DNA of 64,000 nucleotides from Rhodocyclales bacterium GT-UBC (GTDB lineage: Bacteria; Pseudomonadota; Gammaproteobacteria; Burkholderiales; Rhodocyclaceae), in NCBI GenBank assembly GCA_003583745.1, contig QXPY01000014.1, positions 62,001 through 126,000 of the forward strand, given 5' to 3'. Of the stretch, positions 17,138-25,177 are shown one piece after another. Below the pieces are notes generated by a model that did no database searches, was not told where the DNA came from, and saw nothing but the letters and a program-made list of their open reading frames with translations. Position numbers and translations under genes: made by a program. How positions within the stretch are numbered: the stretch's first letter is position 1; the number at the start of each line of letters is the position of its first letter.

Positions 17138-19459
17138 TTAGTGGCGGTTCTGGATTTCCTCGATGTAGCCGAGCATGCCGGTCTTCAGGTTGCCGGCATT
17201 GCCTTCGTCGGTGTCGATGTGCATGGCCAGGCGGAAGTTCGGGTTCACCCGGACGACGACGTCGCCGAAAATCAGTTCCCGATCGCCAGCAACGCGGACA
17301 CGGACGACATAGTTGTCACGCACGCGGAAGCGCAGCGCATCTTCCGGTGACATGTGGATGTGGCGCTGGGCGCAGACCACGCCGCGTTCGATGGTGGTGC
17401 TGCCGTACGGGCCTTCCAGCGTGATGCCGGGCGTGCCGGCGAGGTCGCCGGACTGACGGATCGGCGGCTGGATGCCGAGCTTGAACTGCTCGGTCATGGC
17501 GATTTCGACCTGGGTTTCCTTGCGGGTCGGGCCGAGCACGCGAACCTTGGCGATACGGCCCTTGGGGCCGACCAGATGCACTTGTTCCTCGCAGGCGAAC
17601 TGGCCGGGTTGCGACAGTTCGCTCTTCGGGGTCAGCTGGTGGCCGGGGCCGAACAGCGCCTCGACGTCGGCTTGTGACAGATGCACGTGGTGGGCCGAGA
17701 TTTCGACCGGGATAGCCGGCGTTTCTTCGGCCTGGGCTTCAAGCAGCAACTTGTTGCGTTCGATGGCACGCAGCGATTCCCAGGCAACCAGGCGCTCGTC
17801 GTCGTTGGCGACAACCAGGATGGTGACCGGCGAGTCGTCGGCCGAAATAACGGCGTAGTTGCCCAGCTTGCCGAGGTTGCGGTTCTTTTCTTCATCGAGC
17901 TTGATGCCCATGAATTCGAGACCCTGACAGGCCAGGCTGCGCACGGTGGCGCTGGTTTCGCCGATGTCGCCGGTAAAGGCCAGGACATCGATGCCGCCCA
18001 TTGCCGCGACGTAGGCACCGATGTTCTTGCGCACCTGGTAGCAGAAGGCCTTGTGGGCGAGCAGGGCGCGGTGGTGACCTTCGGCAGCGGCATCCTCGAT
18101 TTCGTGAATGTCGTTGGAGATGCCGGAGATGCCCTTCAGGCCGCTTTCGGTGTTGATCAGCGTCGACAGCTGCTCCGGCGTCATGTTGTGCTGTTCCATC
18201 AAATGGATCATCACGGCGGGGTCGATGCTGCCCGAGCGGCTGGGCATGATCAGGCCATCGGTCGGCGTCATGCCCATCGTCGTATCGACCGAGCGGCCGT
18301 GGTCGATGGCGCACAGCGAGGCGCCGATGCCGAGGTGGCAGGAGACGATTTCCAGCTCGCCGAGCGGGCGCTTGAGCACTTCCGCCGACTTCAGCGAAAC
18401 GTAGCGGTGCGAGGTGCCGTGGAAGCCGTAGCGGCGGATGCCGTGCTGCTTGTAGAGGTCGTAGGGCAGGCCGTAGAGGTAGGCGTAGGGCGCCAGCGTC
18501 TGGTGGAAGGCGGTGTCGAACACGGCGACTTGCGGAATGTTCGGGAAATGCTTCAGCGCGACGCGGATGCCGGCCACGTTGACCGGGTTGTGCAGCGGTG
18601 CGAACAGCGCCAGTTCCTCGATGTCGGCGATCACCGCCGGCGTGATGACGACGGAGCTGGAGAACTTGTTGCCGCCATGCACGACGCGGTGACCGATGGC
18701 GGTGACTTCTTCGGGATGGAAGGCGAAGGCCGGGCCGAGCAGGGCGGTCGCTTCCTGCATCACCGCGAACAGGTCGGAGAGCTTGAACGGCACGTGCTCC
18801 ATCGTCTTCTGTTGCGGGCCGACCTTGACCGTGATGTGGGCGACGTCCTTGTCGGCATTGTCGATGATGCCGTGGACTTCCGAACCGACATCCTCGGTGT
18901 CGTAGATGCCGAAATGAATCTGGCTGATACCGACATTGAGGACCAGGATCTTGCCCGGTTCGTTGGTGTTCAGCGACAGGGCGTAGGGGTCGCTCGACTT
19001 GACTGCGGCGCGGGCCTGGGCGGTGACCAGATCGACCGACATGGCGCGGGTACGGTCGGCCAGCTGGCGGGACAGGTAGCCGACGGCCTTGGGATTGGTC
19101 AGGATGTGGGTGTTGAAGACCGACTGCGGAATCATCAGCACGAAGCAGCGGTTGCCGGCGATGACGTCGGCGACGATGCGGTCGCCGGTGAGCAGGGACA
19201 TCACGCCGAACACGTCGCCCGCTTCAAGCTGGCTGATCACGGCACGGGTGCCGGTGTTGTCGGTCATCGAGATCTCGGCGTGGCCGCTGATCATGACGCC
19301 GATGAACTTGCCTTCATCACCGGTTTCCAGGATGGCTTCGTTGCCTTCGTAGGTGGCGAGACGGGAGCGGATGACGATCTCCTCGACCTGATCGGCCGAG
19401 AAGTTCTCGAACAGACGGACCTGTTCCAGGAAAAAGCGTTTCAGATCGATTTCACTCAT
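17138..19459 (-). CDS. Three-domain fusion: cyclic-nucleotide-binding-like / acetate kinase / PduL phosphotransacylase
   Basis: A 773-residue protein joining a regulatory domain to both enzymes of acetyl-CoA/acetate interconversion. Residues 10-130: CRP-type beta-roll (CNB), with cassette GDVFGVMSLLTGDRIVADV where the usual Glu is Val. Residues 169-571: acetate kinase, with conserved Arg258 (GHRVVHGG), His290 (APLHNP), Asp315 (VFDTAFH), His347 (GFHGTSH), Arg408 and Glu501 (GDIGETS). The ATP/phosphate loops deviate: LNVGISQIHF for NAGSSSLKF and GIGAS for GNGAS. Residues 583-766: PduL, with HHVHLS, QVEIAMTEQFKLGI, SGDL and RHIHMSP, the zinc His pairs. ATG 19459 is preferred to GTG 19471. The predicted net reaction is acetyl-CoA + Pi + ADP to acetate + CoA + ATP, under ligand control. 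No frameshift is seen, so the fusion is genuine in this sequence. Confidence 0.9.
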   Translation of the reverse strand: MSEIDLKRFFLEQVRLFENFSADQVEEIVIRSRLATYEGNEAILETGDEGKFIGVMISGHAEISMTDNTGTRAVISQLEAGDVFGVMSLLTGDRIVADVIAGNRCFVLMIPQSVFNTHILTNPKAVGYLSRQLADRTRAMSVDLVTAQARAAVKSSDPYALSLNTNEPGKILVLNVGISQIHFGIYDTEDVGSEVHGIIDNADKDVAHITVKVGPQQKTMEHVPFKLSDLFAVMQEATALLGPAFAFHPEEVTAIGHRVVHGGNKFSSSVVITPAVIADIEELALFAPLHNPVNVAGIRVALKHFPNIPQVAVFDTAFHQTLAPYAYLYGLPYDLYKQHGIRRYGFHGTSHRYVSLKSAEVLKRPLGELEIVSCHLGIGASLCAIDHGRSVDTTMGMTPTDGLIMPSRSGSIDPAVMIHLMEQHNMTPEQLSTLINTESGLKGISGISNDIHEIEDAAAEGHHRALLAHKAFCYQVRKNIGAYVAAMGGIDVLAFTGDIGETSATVRSLACQGLEFMGIKLDEEKNRNLGKLGNYAVISADDSPVTILVVANDDERLVAWESLRAIERNKLLLEAQAEETPAIPVEISAHHVHLSQADVEALFGPGHQLTPKSELSQPGQFACEEQVHLVGPKGRIAKVRVLGPTRKETQVEIAMTEQFKLGIQPPIRQSGDLAGTPGITLEGPYGSTTIERGVVCAQRHIHMSPEDALRFRVRDNYVVRVRVAGDRELIFGDVVVRVNPNFRLAMHIDTDEGNAGNLKTGMLGYIEEIQNRH

Positions 19460-19793
19460 GCTGTTTCTCACTTGGATTCAGTGTTGTTATCACACGAAAG
19501 ACTATCACCTTGCTGCGCCGCAGCAAAGCCCCAAGATCAAAGGTGTTTTATTACTTTTTGGTGACTGTCCGATTTGTCGTGAATCCAGCACTGGCCGGTG
19601 TTTGTAGGAAATTTCCTAGCACTGGAACGGTGCGTTTGAAGATGGCCGGCCTGGCCTGCGAAGCAGTTTGTGAGACGTGCATTTCGGTGCGCTGCCGCAT
19701 TGTTCAGTGCCGCTTCGAAAAGGCTTTCTCCAAAGCGTAATCACTTTCTGCGAAAATCACGCTTTCGAAACATACCGAGGCGCTGGATTTCAC
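19460..19793. promoter_or_regulatory. Divergent intergenic region with a perfect palindrome flanked by direct repeats
   Basis: This 334-base region separates the fusion gene from argC and contains no supported gene. TAGGAAATTTCCTA (19605-19618) is a perfect 14-base palindrome. It is flanked by AGCACTGGCCGGTG on the left and AGCACTGGAACGGTG on the right, an imperfect direct repeat. An AT-rich stretch with TTTTATTACTTTTTGGTGAC lies nearer the fusion gene. The palindrome could be an operator for either gene; the target is unknown. Confidence 0.45.
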
Positions 19794-20732
19794 ATGAGCT
19801 ATAAAGTCTTTGTCGATGGTCAGGAGGGCACGACCGGCCTGCAGATCAATGAATATCTTGCCAAGCGTTCCGATGTGACGCTGCTCAAGATCGATTCGGA
19901 CAAACGCAAGGACCTGGCCGAGCGCAAGCGCCTGATCAACGAATCCGACGTCACCTTCCTGTGTCTGCCGGACGATGCCGCAAAGGAGTCGGTGACCTTG
20001 GTCGACAACCCGAATACCTGCATCATCGATGCTTCCACCGCGCATCGGGTCAATCCGGCGTGGGTGTTCGGCCTGCCGGAACTGGCCAAGGATCAGCGCG
20101 AGAAAATCCGCGGCTGCAAGCGCATTGCCAATCCGGGTTGCCACGCCACCGCCTTCATTCTGGCCCTCAAGCCGCTGGTTGCCGCAGGCCTGTTGCCGGC
20201 CGACACCCAGGTGGCGGCCAACTCGATTACCGGCTATTCCGGCGGCGGCAAGTCGATGATCGCCCATTACGAGAGCCCGGCCCGCATCGATGCGCCGCGG
20301 CCCTACGCGCTCGCCCTGGCGCACAAGCACCTGCCGGAAATGGCCGCCTACACCGGCCTCAGCGTCGCCCCGATTTTCCAGCCCATCGTCGGTCCGTTCT
20401 ACAAGGGCCTGGCCGTCACCGCCTACCTGCATCCCAAGCAATTCAGCCGCCCGGTGACGCCGGCCGAGGTGCAGAAAATCATCGCCGACTACTATGCCGG
20501 CGAACAGTTCATCCGCGTCCTGCCGGTTGATCTGGAGGTGACGACCGATGGCGGTTTCTTCAACGTCGAAGCCAATAACGACACCAACCGTGTCGATATC
20601 GCCGTCTTCGGCAATGAAGAACGGATGCTGGTGATGGCGCGCCTCGACAACCTGGGCAAGGGCGCTTCCGGTGCCGCTGTGCAGGCGATGAACGTGCATC
20701 TCGGCGTCGAGGAAAGCCTCGGATTGATCTGA
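19794..20732 (+). CDS. argC: N-acetyl-gamma-glutamyl-phosphate reductase (short, type 2)
   Basis: A 312-residue NADPH-dependent reductase of arginine synthesis, converting N-acetylglutamyl phosphate to the semialdehyde. It opens [22 protein letters not shown], lacking the usual GASGYTG and matching the shorter AGPR type 2. The active-site Cys is in [11 protein letters not shown] (about residue 117) and the [13 protein letters not shown] loop is present. ATG 19794 is chosen by homology; the upstream in-frame extension is non-coding in character. It stands alone, followed by a terminator. Confidence 0.92.
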   Translation: MSYKVFVDGQEGTTGLQINEYLAKRSDVTLLKIDSDKRKDLAERKRLINESDVTFLCLPDDAAKESVTLVDNPNTCIIDASTAHRVNPAWVFGLPELAKDQREKIRGCKRIANPGCHATAFILALKPLVAAGLLPADTQVAANSITGYSGGGKSMIAHYESPARIDAPRPYALALAHKHLPEMAAYTGLSVAPIFQPIVGPFYKGLAVTAYLHPKQFSRPVTPAEVQKIIADYYAGEQFIRVLPVDLEVTTDGGFFNVEANNDTNRVDIAVFGNEERMLVMARLDNLGKGASGAAVQAMNVHLGVEESLGLI

Positions 20733-20754
20733 GGCACTCCGCTCAGCCAAAATC

Positions 20755-20780
20755 AAAACCCGCCGGATGGCGGGTTTTTT
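20755..20780. terminator. Bidirectional terminator between argC and the YkgJ-family gene
   Basis: AACCCGCC (20757-20764), loop GGAT, GGCGGGTT (20769-20776) and a T-run. The reverse strand also has a T-rich tail, so it can serve the convergent gene at 20799-21215. Confidence 0.88.
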
Positions 20781-20798
20781 ATGCGTCGGAAGCGCCGA

Positions 20799-21215
20799 TC
20801 AGCCTTCGTGCATCGGTTCCAGTGGTGGCAGGCCGATACGTTGTCGCAGTTTCTGGCATTCCGGGTTGGGGCTGCCATCTTCCTGCCAGTTGGCGAACTC
20901 CCGGCAAGGTGTCGGGCGGTTGGCATAGATGCGGCAATGGATGCCCGGCTGGCCGAGTTCGCCGATCAGCGCTATGCAGCGGCCATGGCCGGTCTCGGTG
21001 CCTTTCATGCAGGCGATGAAGGGGGTGACGGGGCTGGTCAGTTCGGCCGGGACGATGCCGCCGGAGCCACCGGTCAGTTCGCCGCAGTAGAAAGAGACGC
21101 GGTAGTAGGCGCAGCAGGCGCCGCAGTTTGTACAGGGATTGTCCGGGCTGTCCGGCATGTCGATGAACACACGGTCATCGTCGAAAATCCGGCGAATCGG
21201 GATGGCTTTCGTCAT
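20799..21215 (-). CDS. YkgJ-family cysteine-cluster protein
   Basis: A 138-residue protein of the zinc/iron-chelating YkgJ family. The signature CTNCGACCAYY lies near residue 28; further Cys occur in IACMKG, GRCIAL, IHCRIY and TPCREFANW, giving the eight-Cys pattern of the family. The biochemical role of the family is not established; metal-cluster binding is inferred from the Cys pattern. It is convergent with argC and shares its terminator. No operon partner is seen. Confidence 0.85.
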   Translation of the reverse strand: MTKAIPIRRIFDDDRVFIDMPDSPDNPCTNCGACCAYYRVSFYCGELTGGSGGIVPAELTSPVTPFIACMKGTETGHGRCIALIGELGQPGIHCRIYANRPTPCREFANWQEDGSPNPECQKLRQRIGLPPLEPMHEG

Positions 21216-21317
21216 GGGATGAAACGGCAGGCGGGTTGGATAAGACGGGAGGCCCGAATTGTCCGAATTTCCGGGCTGTCTGTCACCAGGCTGGATAGCG
21301 GCTCCATTGCTTTGTAA

Positions 21318-21349
21318 AACAAAAGAGGCCTTCTGCTGAAGGCCTCTTT
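21318..21349 (-). terminator. Terminator of the cys operon
   Basis: AAAGAGGCCTT (21322-21332), loop of six, AAGGCCTCTTT (21339-21349); on the minus strand it is followed by TGTTTTAC. It lies about 22 bases past the cysH stop. Confidence 0.85.
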
Positions 21350-21371
21350 GGCGAGTCAGTTCAATTTGGAA

Positions 21372-22091
21372 TCAGCCTTTGACGTGCAGGCCGCATTCCT
21401 TGGACTCCGGGTTTTCCCACCACCAGCGGCCTGAGCGGACATCCTCGCCAAGCGAGATGGCGCGGGTGCAGGGGGCGCAGCCGATGCTGGGGTAGAACTT
21501 CTCATGCAGCGCGTTGAAGGGCACGCCATTCTGCTTGATGTAGGTCCAGACTTCCTTTTCGCTCCAGTCGGCGAGCGGGTTGAATTTCTCCAGGCGGTTG
21601 CCTTCGTCGTATTCCCGGTGCGGCAGGCCGACGCGGGTGGCCGCCTGCTGGGCACGCAGGCCGGTAATCCAGGCTTTCTTGCCGGCCAGCGCGCGTTGCA
21701 ACGGCTCGACCTTGCGCGCATGGCAGCAGGCCTTGCGCAGCTCGATCGATTCGTAAAAGGCGTTGATGCCATTGCTGCGGACGTAATTTTCGACTGCGGC
21801 GCTCTGCGGGAAATAGACCTTGAGCTTGAGATCGTAGTGCTTTTGCACGGCGGCCATCAGGTCGTAGGTTTCGAGCGGCAGGCGACCGGTGTCCAGGCTG
21901 AAGATCTCGATCGGCAGACTGGATTTGACGATCAGGTCGGTTAGCACCATGTCCTCGGCGCCCAGGCTGTTGGCAAAGGTGGCGGGCGACCAGTCGGCGG
22001 CGATTTCGGCCAGCAGGGCCTGAACCGCCGTGGTCTTGGCAGCGACGCTGGCGGACAGTTCCGGGGTGATGTTGAGCAGGTTCGGATTCAT
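21372..22091 (-). CDS. cysH: Adenylyl-sulfate reductase (assimilatory, [4Fe-4S] type)
   Basis: A 239-residue thioredoxin-dependent reductase. SLGAEDMVLTDLI and SLDTGRLPLETYDL form the sulfonucleotide-binding site. The pairs CC (KACCHARKVEPL) and CxxC (GCAPCTRA) mark the iron-sulfur form that prefers APS over PAPS. The catalytic Cys is near the C-terminus in ECGLH. It produces sulfite for CysI encoded upstream in the same operon. It starts six bases after the DUF934 stop. Confidence 0.93.
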   Translation of the reverse strand: MNPNLLNITPELSASVAAKTTAVQALLAEIAADWSPATFANSLGAEDMVLTDLIVKSSLPIEIFSLDTGRLPLETYDLMAAVQKHYDLKLKVYFPQSAAVENYVRSNGINAFYESIELRKACCHARKVEPLQRALAGKKAWITGLRAQQAATRVGLPHREYDEGNRLEKFNPLADWSEKEVWTYIKQNGVPFNALHEKFYPSIGCAPCTRAISLGEDVRSGRWWWENPESKECGLHVKG

Positions 22092-22097
22092 GTCGGG

Positions 22098-22607
22098 TCA
22101 GGCGCGACGGCGGAAATAAGGTTGCGGCTGGGTGGTCGATACCTGGTAGGTCTCGCCGAAAGGCGCAAAGCCTTGCTCGATGGCGTGGGCCGCGCTCTTG
22201 CCGTCCTTCAGCGCAAAGGCGTCGAAGCCGACACGCTGCATGAAGAACAGTTGATCGTGCAGCACATCGCCGACAGCACGCAGTTCGCCGCTGTAGCCGT
22301 AGCGCTGGCGCAGCAGGCTGGCGGTGGAATAGCCGCGGCCATCGACGAATTTCGGGAAATTGACGGCGATCACCGCGAAATGGGCGAGGTCGCCGGCGAT
22401 GTCTTCGACCGCATCGGCCGGTTGCAGCAGGATGCCGACCGGCGTGCCGCGGGCGAGGATTTCAGCCTTGCGGGCCTGCCAGACGGCGAACGGGAAAATG
22501 ACCTGGCCGGCCGGCAGGGCGATGGCTTCCGGCGTTTCGCCTTCGGCCAGTTCGAGGCTTTGCCAGGTGTCGGCGACCACGGCCTTGTTCTTGATCAGTT
22601 GCGCCAT
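22098..22607 (-). CDS. DUF934 protein, sulfite-reduction accessory
   Basis: A 169-residue protein of the DUF934 family, which in proteobacteria is encoded between cysI and cysH. It shows LPAGQVIFPFAVWQARK, VAVNFPKFVDGRGYSTASLLRQRYGYSGELRAVGDVL and MQRVGFDAFALKDG, typical of the family. It may provide the missing electron-transfer partner of CysI, as no cysJ is present (inference from context). Its ATG shares one base with the cysI stop (TAATG), indicating coupling. Confidence 0.88.
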   Translation of the reverse strand: MAQLIKNKAVVADTWQSLELAEGETPEAIALPAGQVIFPFAVWQARKAEILARGTPVGILLQPADAVEDIAGDLAHFAVIAVNFPKFVDGRGYSTASLLRQRYGYSGELRAVGDVLHDQLFFMQRVGFDAFALKDGKSAAHAIEQGFAPFGETYQVSTTQPQPYFRRRA

Positions 22608-24298
22608 TATGCGGTCTCCTTTTCTGCTGCCTTGGCCTTGCCGTGGGCACGGCCTTCGTAAACGCGGTTCTTGAACGGGTCGATGCCGATCCGGTCGAAG
22701 GTGTCGAGGAAGCGTTCTTCTTCGGTTCGGTTGTCGATATAGACCTGGATGATCTTTTCAACGACATCGGGCATTTCGGCCGCCGAGAAGGATGGGCCGA
22801 TCACCTTGCCGAGACTGGCTTGGTTGCCCTGGCGACCACCCAAAGTCACTTGGTAGAACGCGGCATCGTTCTTGTCGACGCCGAGCACGCCGATATGCCC
22901 AACATGGTGATGGCCGCAGGCATTCATGCAGCCGGAAATGTTGAGGTCGATCTCGCCGATGTCGAACAGGTAATCGAGATTATCGAAGCGGGCCTGAATG
23001 GCATTGGCGACGGGGATCGACGGGGCATTGGCCAGATCGCAGAAATCGCCGCCCGGGCAGCAGATGATGCCGGTCAGCAAGCCGATGTTCGGGGTCGCCA
23101 GGCCGGCGCCCTTGGCGGTCAGCCACAGGGTGTAGAGATGGGCTTCCTTGACGTCGGCCAGGATGATGTTCTGCTCGTGCGAGATGCGCAGCTCACCAAA
23201 GCTGAAATGGTCGGCCAGATCGGCCACCGTTTCCATTTGCTCGGAGGTGATGTCGCCTGGCGCAATGCCATGTTGCTTCAAGGACAGGGTGACGGCGCGG
23301 TAGCCGGCGACCTGGTGCGGATGGGTGCAACGCTCGACCCAGCGGGCGAAGGCGGGGTTGTCCTGCAGATGCTGCTGGAAACCGGCGTCACCGGCGGCGG
23401 CCTGGTCGTAGGCCGGGGCGGTGAAGTGAGCGGCGACGCGGTCGAATTCGGCCTGCGTCAAGGTGGCAGGGCCACCCTTGAGATGGGCCCATTCGGCTTC
23501 GACCTGCTGGCTGAAGGCTTCGACTCCCAGTGCCTGGACCAGGATCTTGATCCGTGCCTTGTAGGCGTTGTCGCGGCGGCCGGCCCGGTTATAGACGCGG
23601 AGGATGGCTTCGCAGTAGGTCAGGATGTCCTGCCAGGGCAGGAACTCGCGCACGACCTGGCCGCGGATCGGGGTGCGGCCAAGGCCGCCGCCGACGATGA
23701 CGGTGAAACCGACCTGGCCGTCGACTACCTTGAGATGCAGGCCGATGTCGTGGAACCAGGTGACGGCACGGTCTTCCTTCGTGCCGGAAATGGCGATCTT
23801 GAACTTGCGCGGCAGGAAGGCGAATTCGGGATGGAAGGTGGTCCATTGACGCAGGATCTCGGCCAGCGGGCGCGGATCGATGATCTCGTCGGCGGCGACG
23901 CCGGCGAACTGGTCGGTAGTGATGTTGCGCAGGCAGTTGCCCGAGGTCTGGATGGCATGCATCTCGACTTCGGCCAGTTCGGCGAGGATTTCCGGCACGT
24001 CCTCGATCTTCGGCCAGTTCAGCTGCAGGTTGTGACGGGTCGTGAAGTGGCCGTAACCGCGGTCGTACTTGCGGGCGACGTGGCCGAGCTTGCGCATCTG
24101 GGCCGAATTCAGCATGCCGTAGGGCACGGCGATGCGGAACATCGGTGCGTGACGCTGGATATACAGGCCGTTCTGCAGACGCAGCGGGCGAAACTCGTCA
24201 TCGGCCAGTTCGCCGGCTTTCCAGCGGCGAACCTGATCGCGGAATTGGGCGACGCGCTCGTTAATCAGCTGGCGGTCGATGGCATCGTATTTGTACAT
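22607..24298 (-). CDS. cysI: Sulfite reductase hemoprotein subunit
   Basis: A 563-residue siroheme/[4Fe-4S] reductase reducing sulfite to sulfide by six electrons. Both ferredoxin-like halves are present; siroheme-facing residues occur in RHNLQLNWPKIEDVP and TSGNCLRNITTDQFAG. The cluster ligands are ICCPGGDFCDLA and ISGCMNACGHHHVGHIGVLG. Length and order (cysI-DUF934-cysH) are as in betaproteobacteria. It is preceded by a TSUP permease gene 21 bases upstream on the same strand. CysB, encoded divergently, is the expected activator. Confidence 0.93.
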   Translation of the reverse strand: MYKYDAIDRQLINERVAQFRDQVRRWKAGELADDEFRPLRLQNGLYIQRHAPMFRIAVPYGMLNSAQMRKLGHVARKYDRGYGHFTTRHNLQLNWPKIEDVPEILAELAEVEMHAIQTSGNCLRNITTDQFAGVAADEIIDPRPLAEILRQWTTFHPEFAFLPRKFKIAISGTKEDRAVTWFHDIGLHLKVVDGQVGFTVIVGGGLGRTPIRGQVVREFLPWQDILTYCEAILRVYNRAGRRDNAYKARIKILVQALGVEAFSQQVEAEWAHLKGGPATLTQAEFDRVAAHFTAPAYDQAAAGDAGFQQHLQDNPAFARWVERCTHPHQVAGYRAVTLSLKQHGIAPGDITSEQMETVADLADHFSFGELRISHEQNIILADVKEAHLYTLWLTAKGAGLATPNIGLLTGIICCPGGDFCDLANAPSIPVANAIQARFDNLDYLFDIGEIDLNISGCMNACGHHHVGHIGVLGVDKNDAAFYQVTLGGRQGNQASLGKVIGPSFSAAEMPDVVEKIIQVYIDNRTEEERFLDTFDRIGIDPFKNRVYEGRAHGKAKAAEKETA

Positions 24299-24319
24299 AA
24301 AAGCTCCGATGGGGATCGG

Positions 24320-25096
24320 TTAAGCAATGATCAGCTTGCCGCCGATCAGAATGAGCATGGAAGCCAGCAGGCGACGGAGGATGTGCTCCGGAACCTTGGC
24401 CGAAATATGGGTGCCGAGCCAGATGCCGGGCAGCGAACCGAGTAGCAGGCTGCCCAGCAGTGACCAGTCGACGCCGCCGAGCATCCAGTGGCCGAGGCCG
24501 GCGACCAGCGTCAGCGGTACGGCATGGGCGACATCCGATCCGACAATCTTGACCGGCGAAAGTTTGGGGTAGAGGAAAAACAGTGCAGCGACGCCCAGCG
24601 CGCCGGCGCCGACCGACGAGATGGTAACCAGCACGCCGAGGATGGCACCGACGGCGATGGTGATCTTGCCTAGGCAGCACTGGCGAAGGGTCGAATCTTC
24701 GTGGCGGGCGGCATATTCCCGCAGCTTGCGGCCGAAAAGAATGGCGATGGCGGTGAGTACGAGGGCGAAGCCCAGGCCGTTCGAGATGATCTGGCCGATC
24801 GCGTTGCTACCTTTGGGCAGTTGCGACAGGATGAAAATGGTGATGGCGGCGGCCGGGATGCTGCCCAGCGCCAGGCGACCGGTAATCGCCCATTCGATAT
24901 GCCCTTTGCGGCCATGTGCCACCGTACCGCTGGCCTTGGTCAGCGCTGCGTAAAGCAGGTCGGTGCCGACCGCGGTGGCCGGATGCACGCCGAACAGCAG
25001 GACCAGTAGCGGCGTCATCAACGAACCGCCGCCAACCCCGGTCAGGCCGACAATCGCGCCGACTGCAAAGCCGGAAAGGGTGTAGAGGATATCCAT
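24320..25096 (-). CDS. TauE/SafE (TSUP) permease of the cys operon
   Basis: A 258-residue membrane protein with two TSUP repeats: GAIVGLTGVGGGSLMTPLLVLLFG at the N-terminus and LVTISSVGAGALGVAALFFLYP in the middle. ATG 25096 follows AGGA at a good distance; upstream Met codons are less well placed. It heads the leftward operon with cysI, DUF934 and cysH, so it probably moves sulfate or sulfite (inference). It is a different subgroup from the TSUP at 8612-9385. Confidence 0.85.
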   Translation of the reverse strand: MDILYTLSGFAVGAIVGLTGVGGGSLMTPLLVLLFGVHPATAVGTDLLYAALTKASGTVAHGRKGHIEWAITGRLALGSIPAAAITIFILSQLPKGSNAIGQIISNGLGFALVLTAIAILFGRKLREYAARHEDSTLRQCCLGKITIAVGAILGVLVTISSVGAGALGVAALFFLYPKLSPVKIVGSDVAHAVPLTLVAGLGHWMLGGVDWSLLGSLLLGSLPGIWLGTHISAKVPEHILRRLLASMLILIGGKLIIA

Positions 25097-25177
25097 GGCG
25101 CGCATCCTAACAGCGGCCATTTGAAACAAAAAGAATATTGAGTTAGATTGTTATAGAGTTTAGTTATTAAGGCATCC

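Noticed and set aside
17681..19564. Long plus-strand ORF (about 627 codons) opposite the fusion gene
   Set aside because: It mirrors the codon pattern of the minus-strand gene, has no recognisable domain, and is an expected antisense frame in high-GC DNA.
19700..19775. Repeated CTTTC/TTCGAAA words upstream of argC
   Set aside because: Short and irregular; no consistent spacing or symmetry to call an operator.
22643..24445. Long plus-strand ORF opposite cysI
   Set aside because: Antisense shadow of a clear sulfite reductase gene; no homology features.
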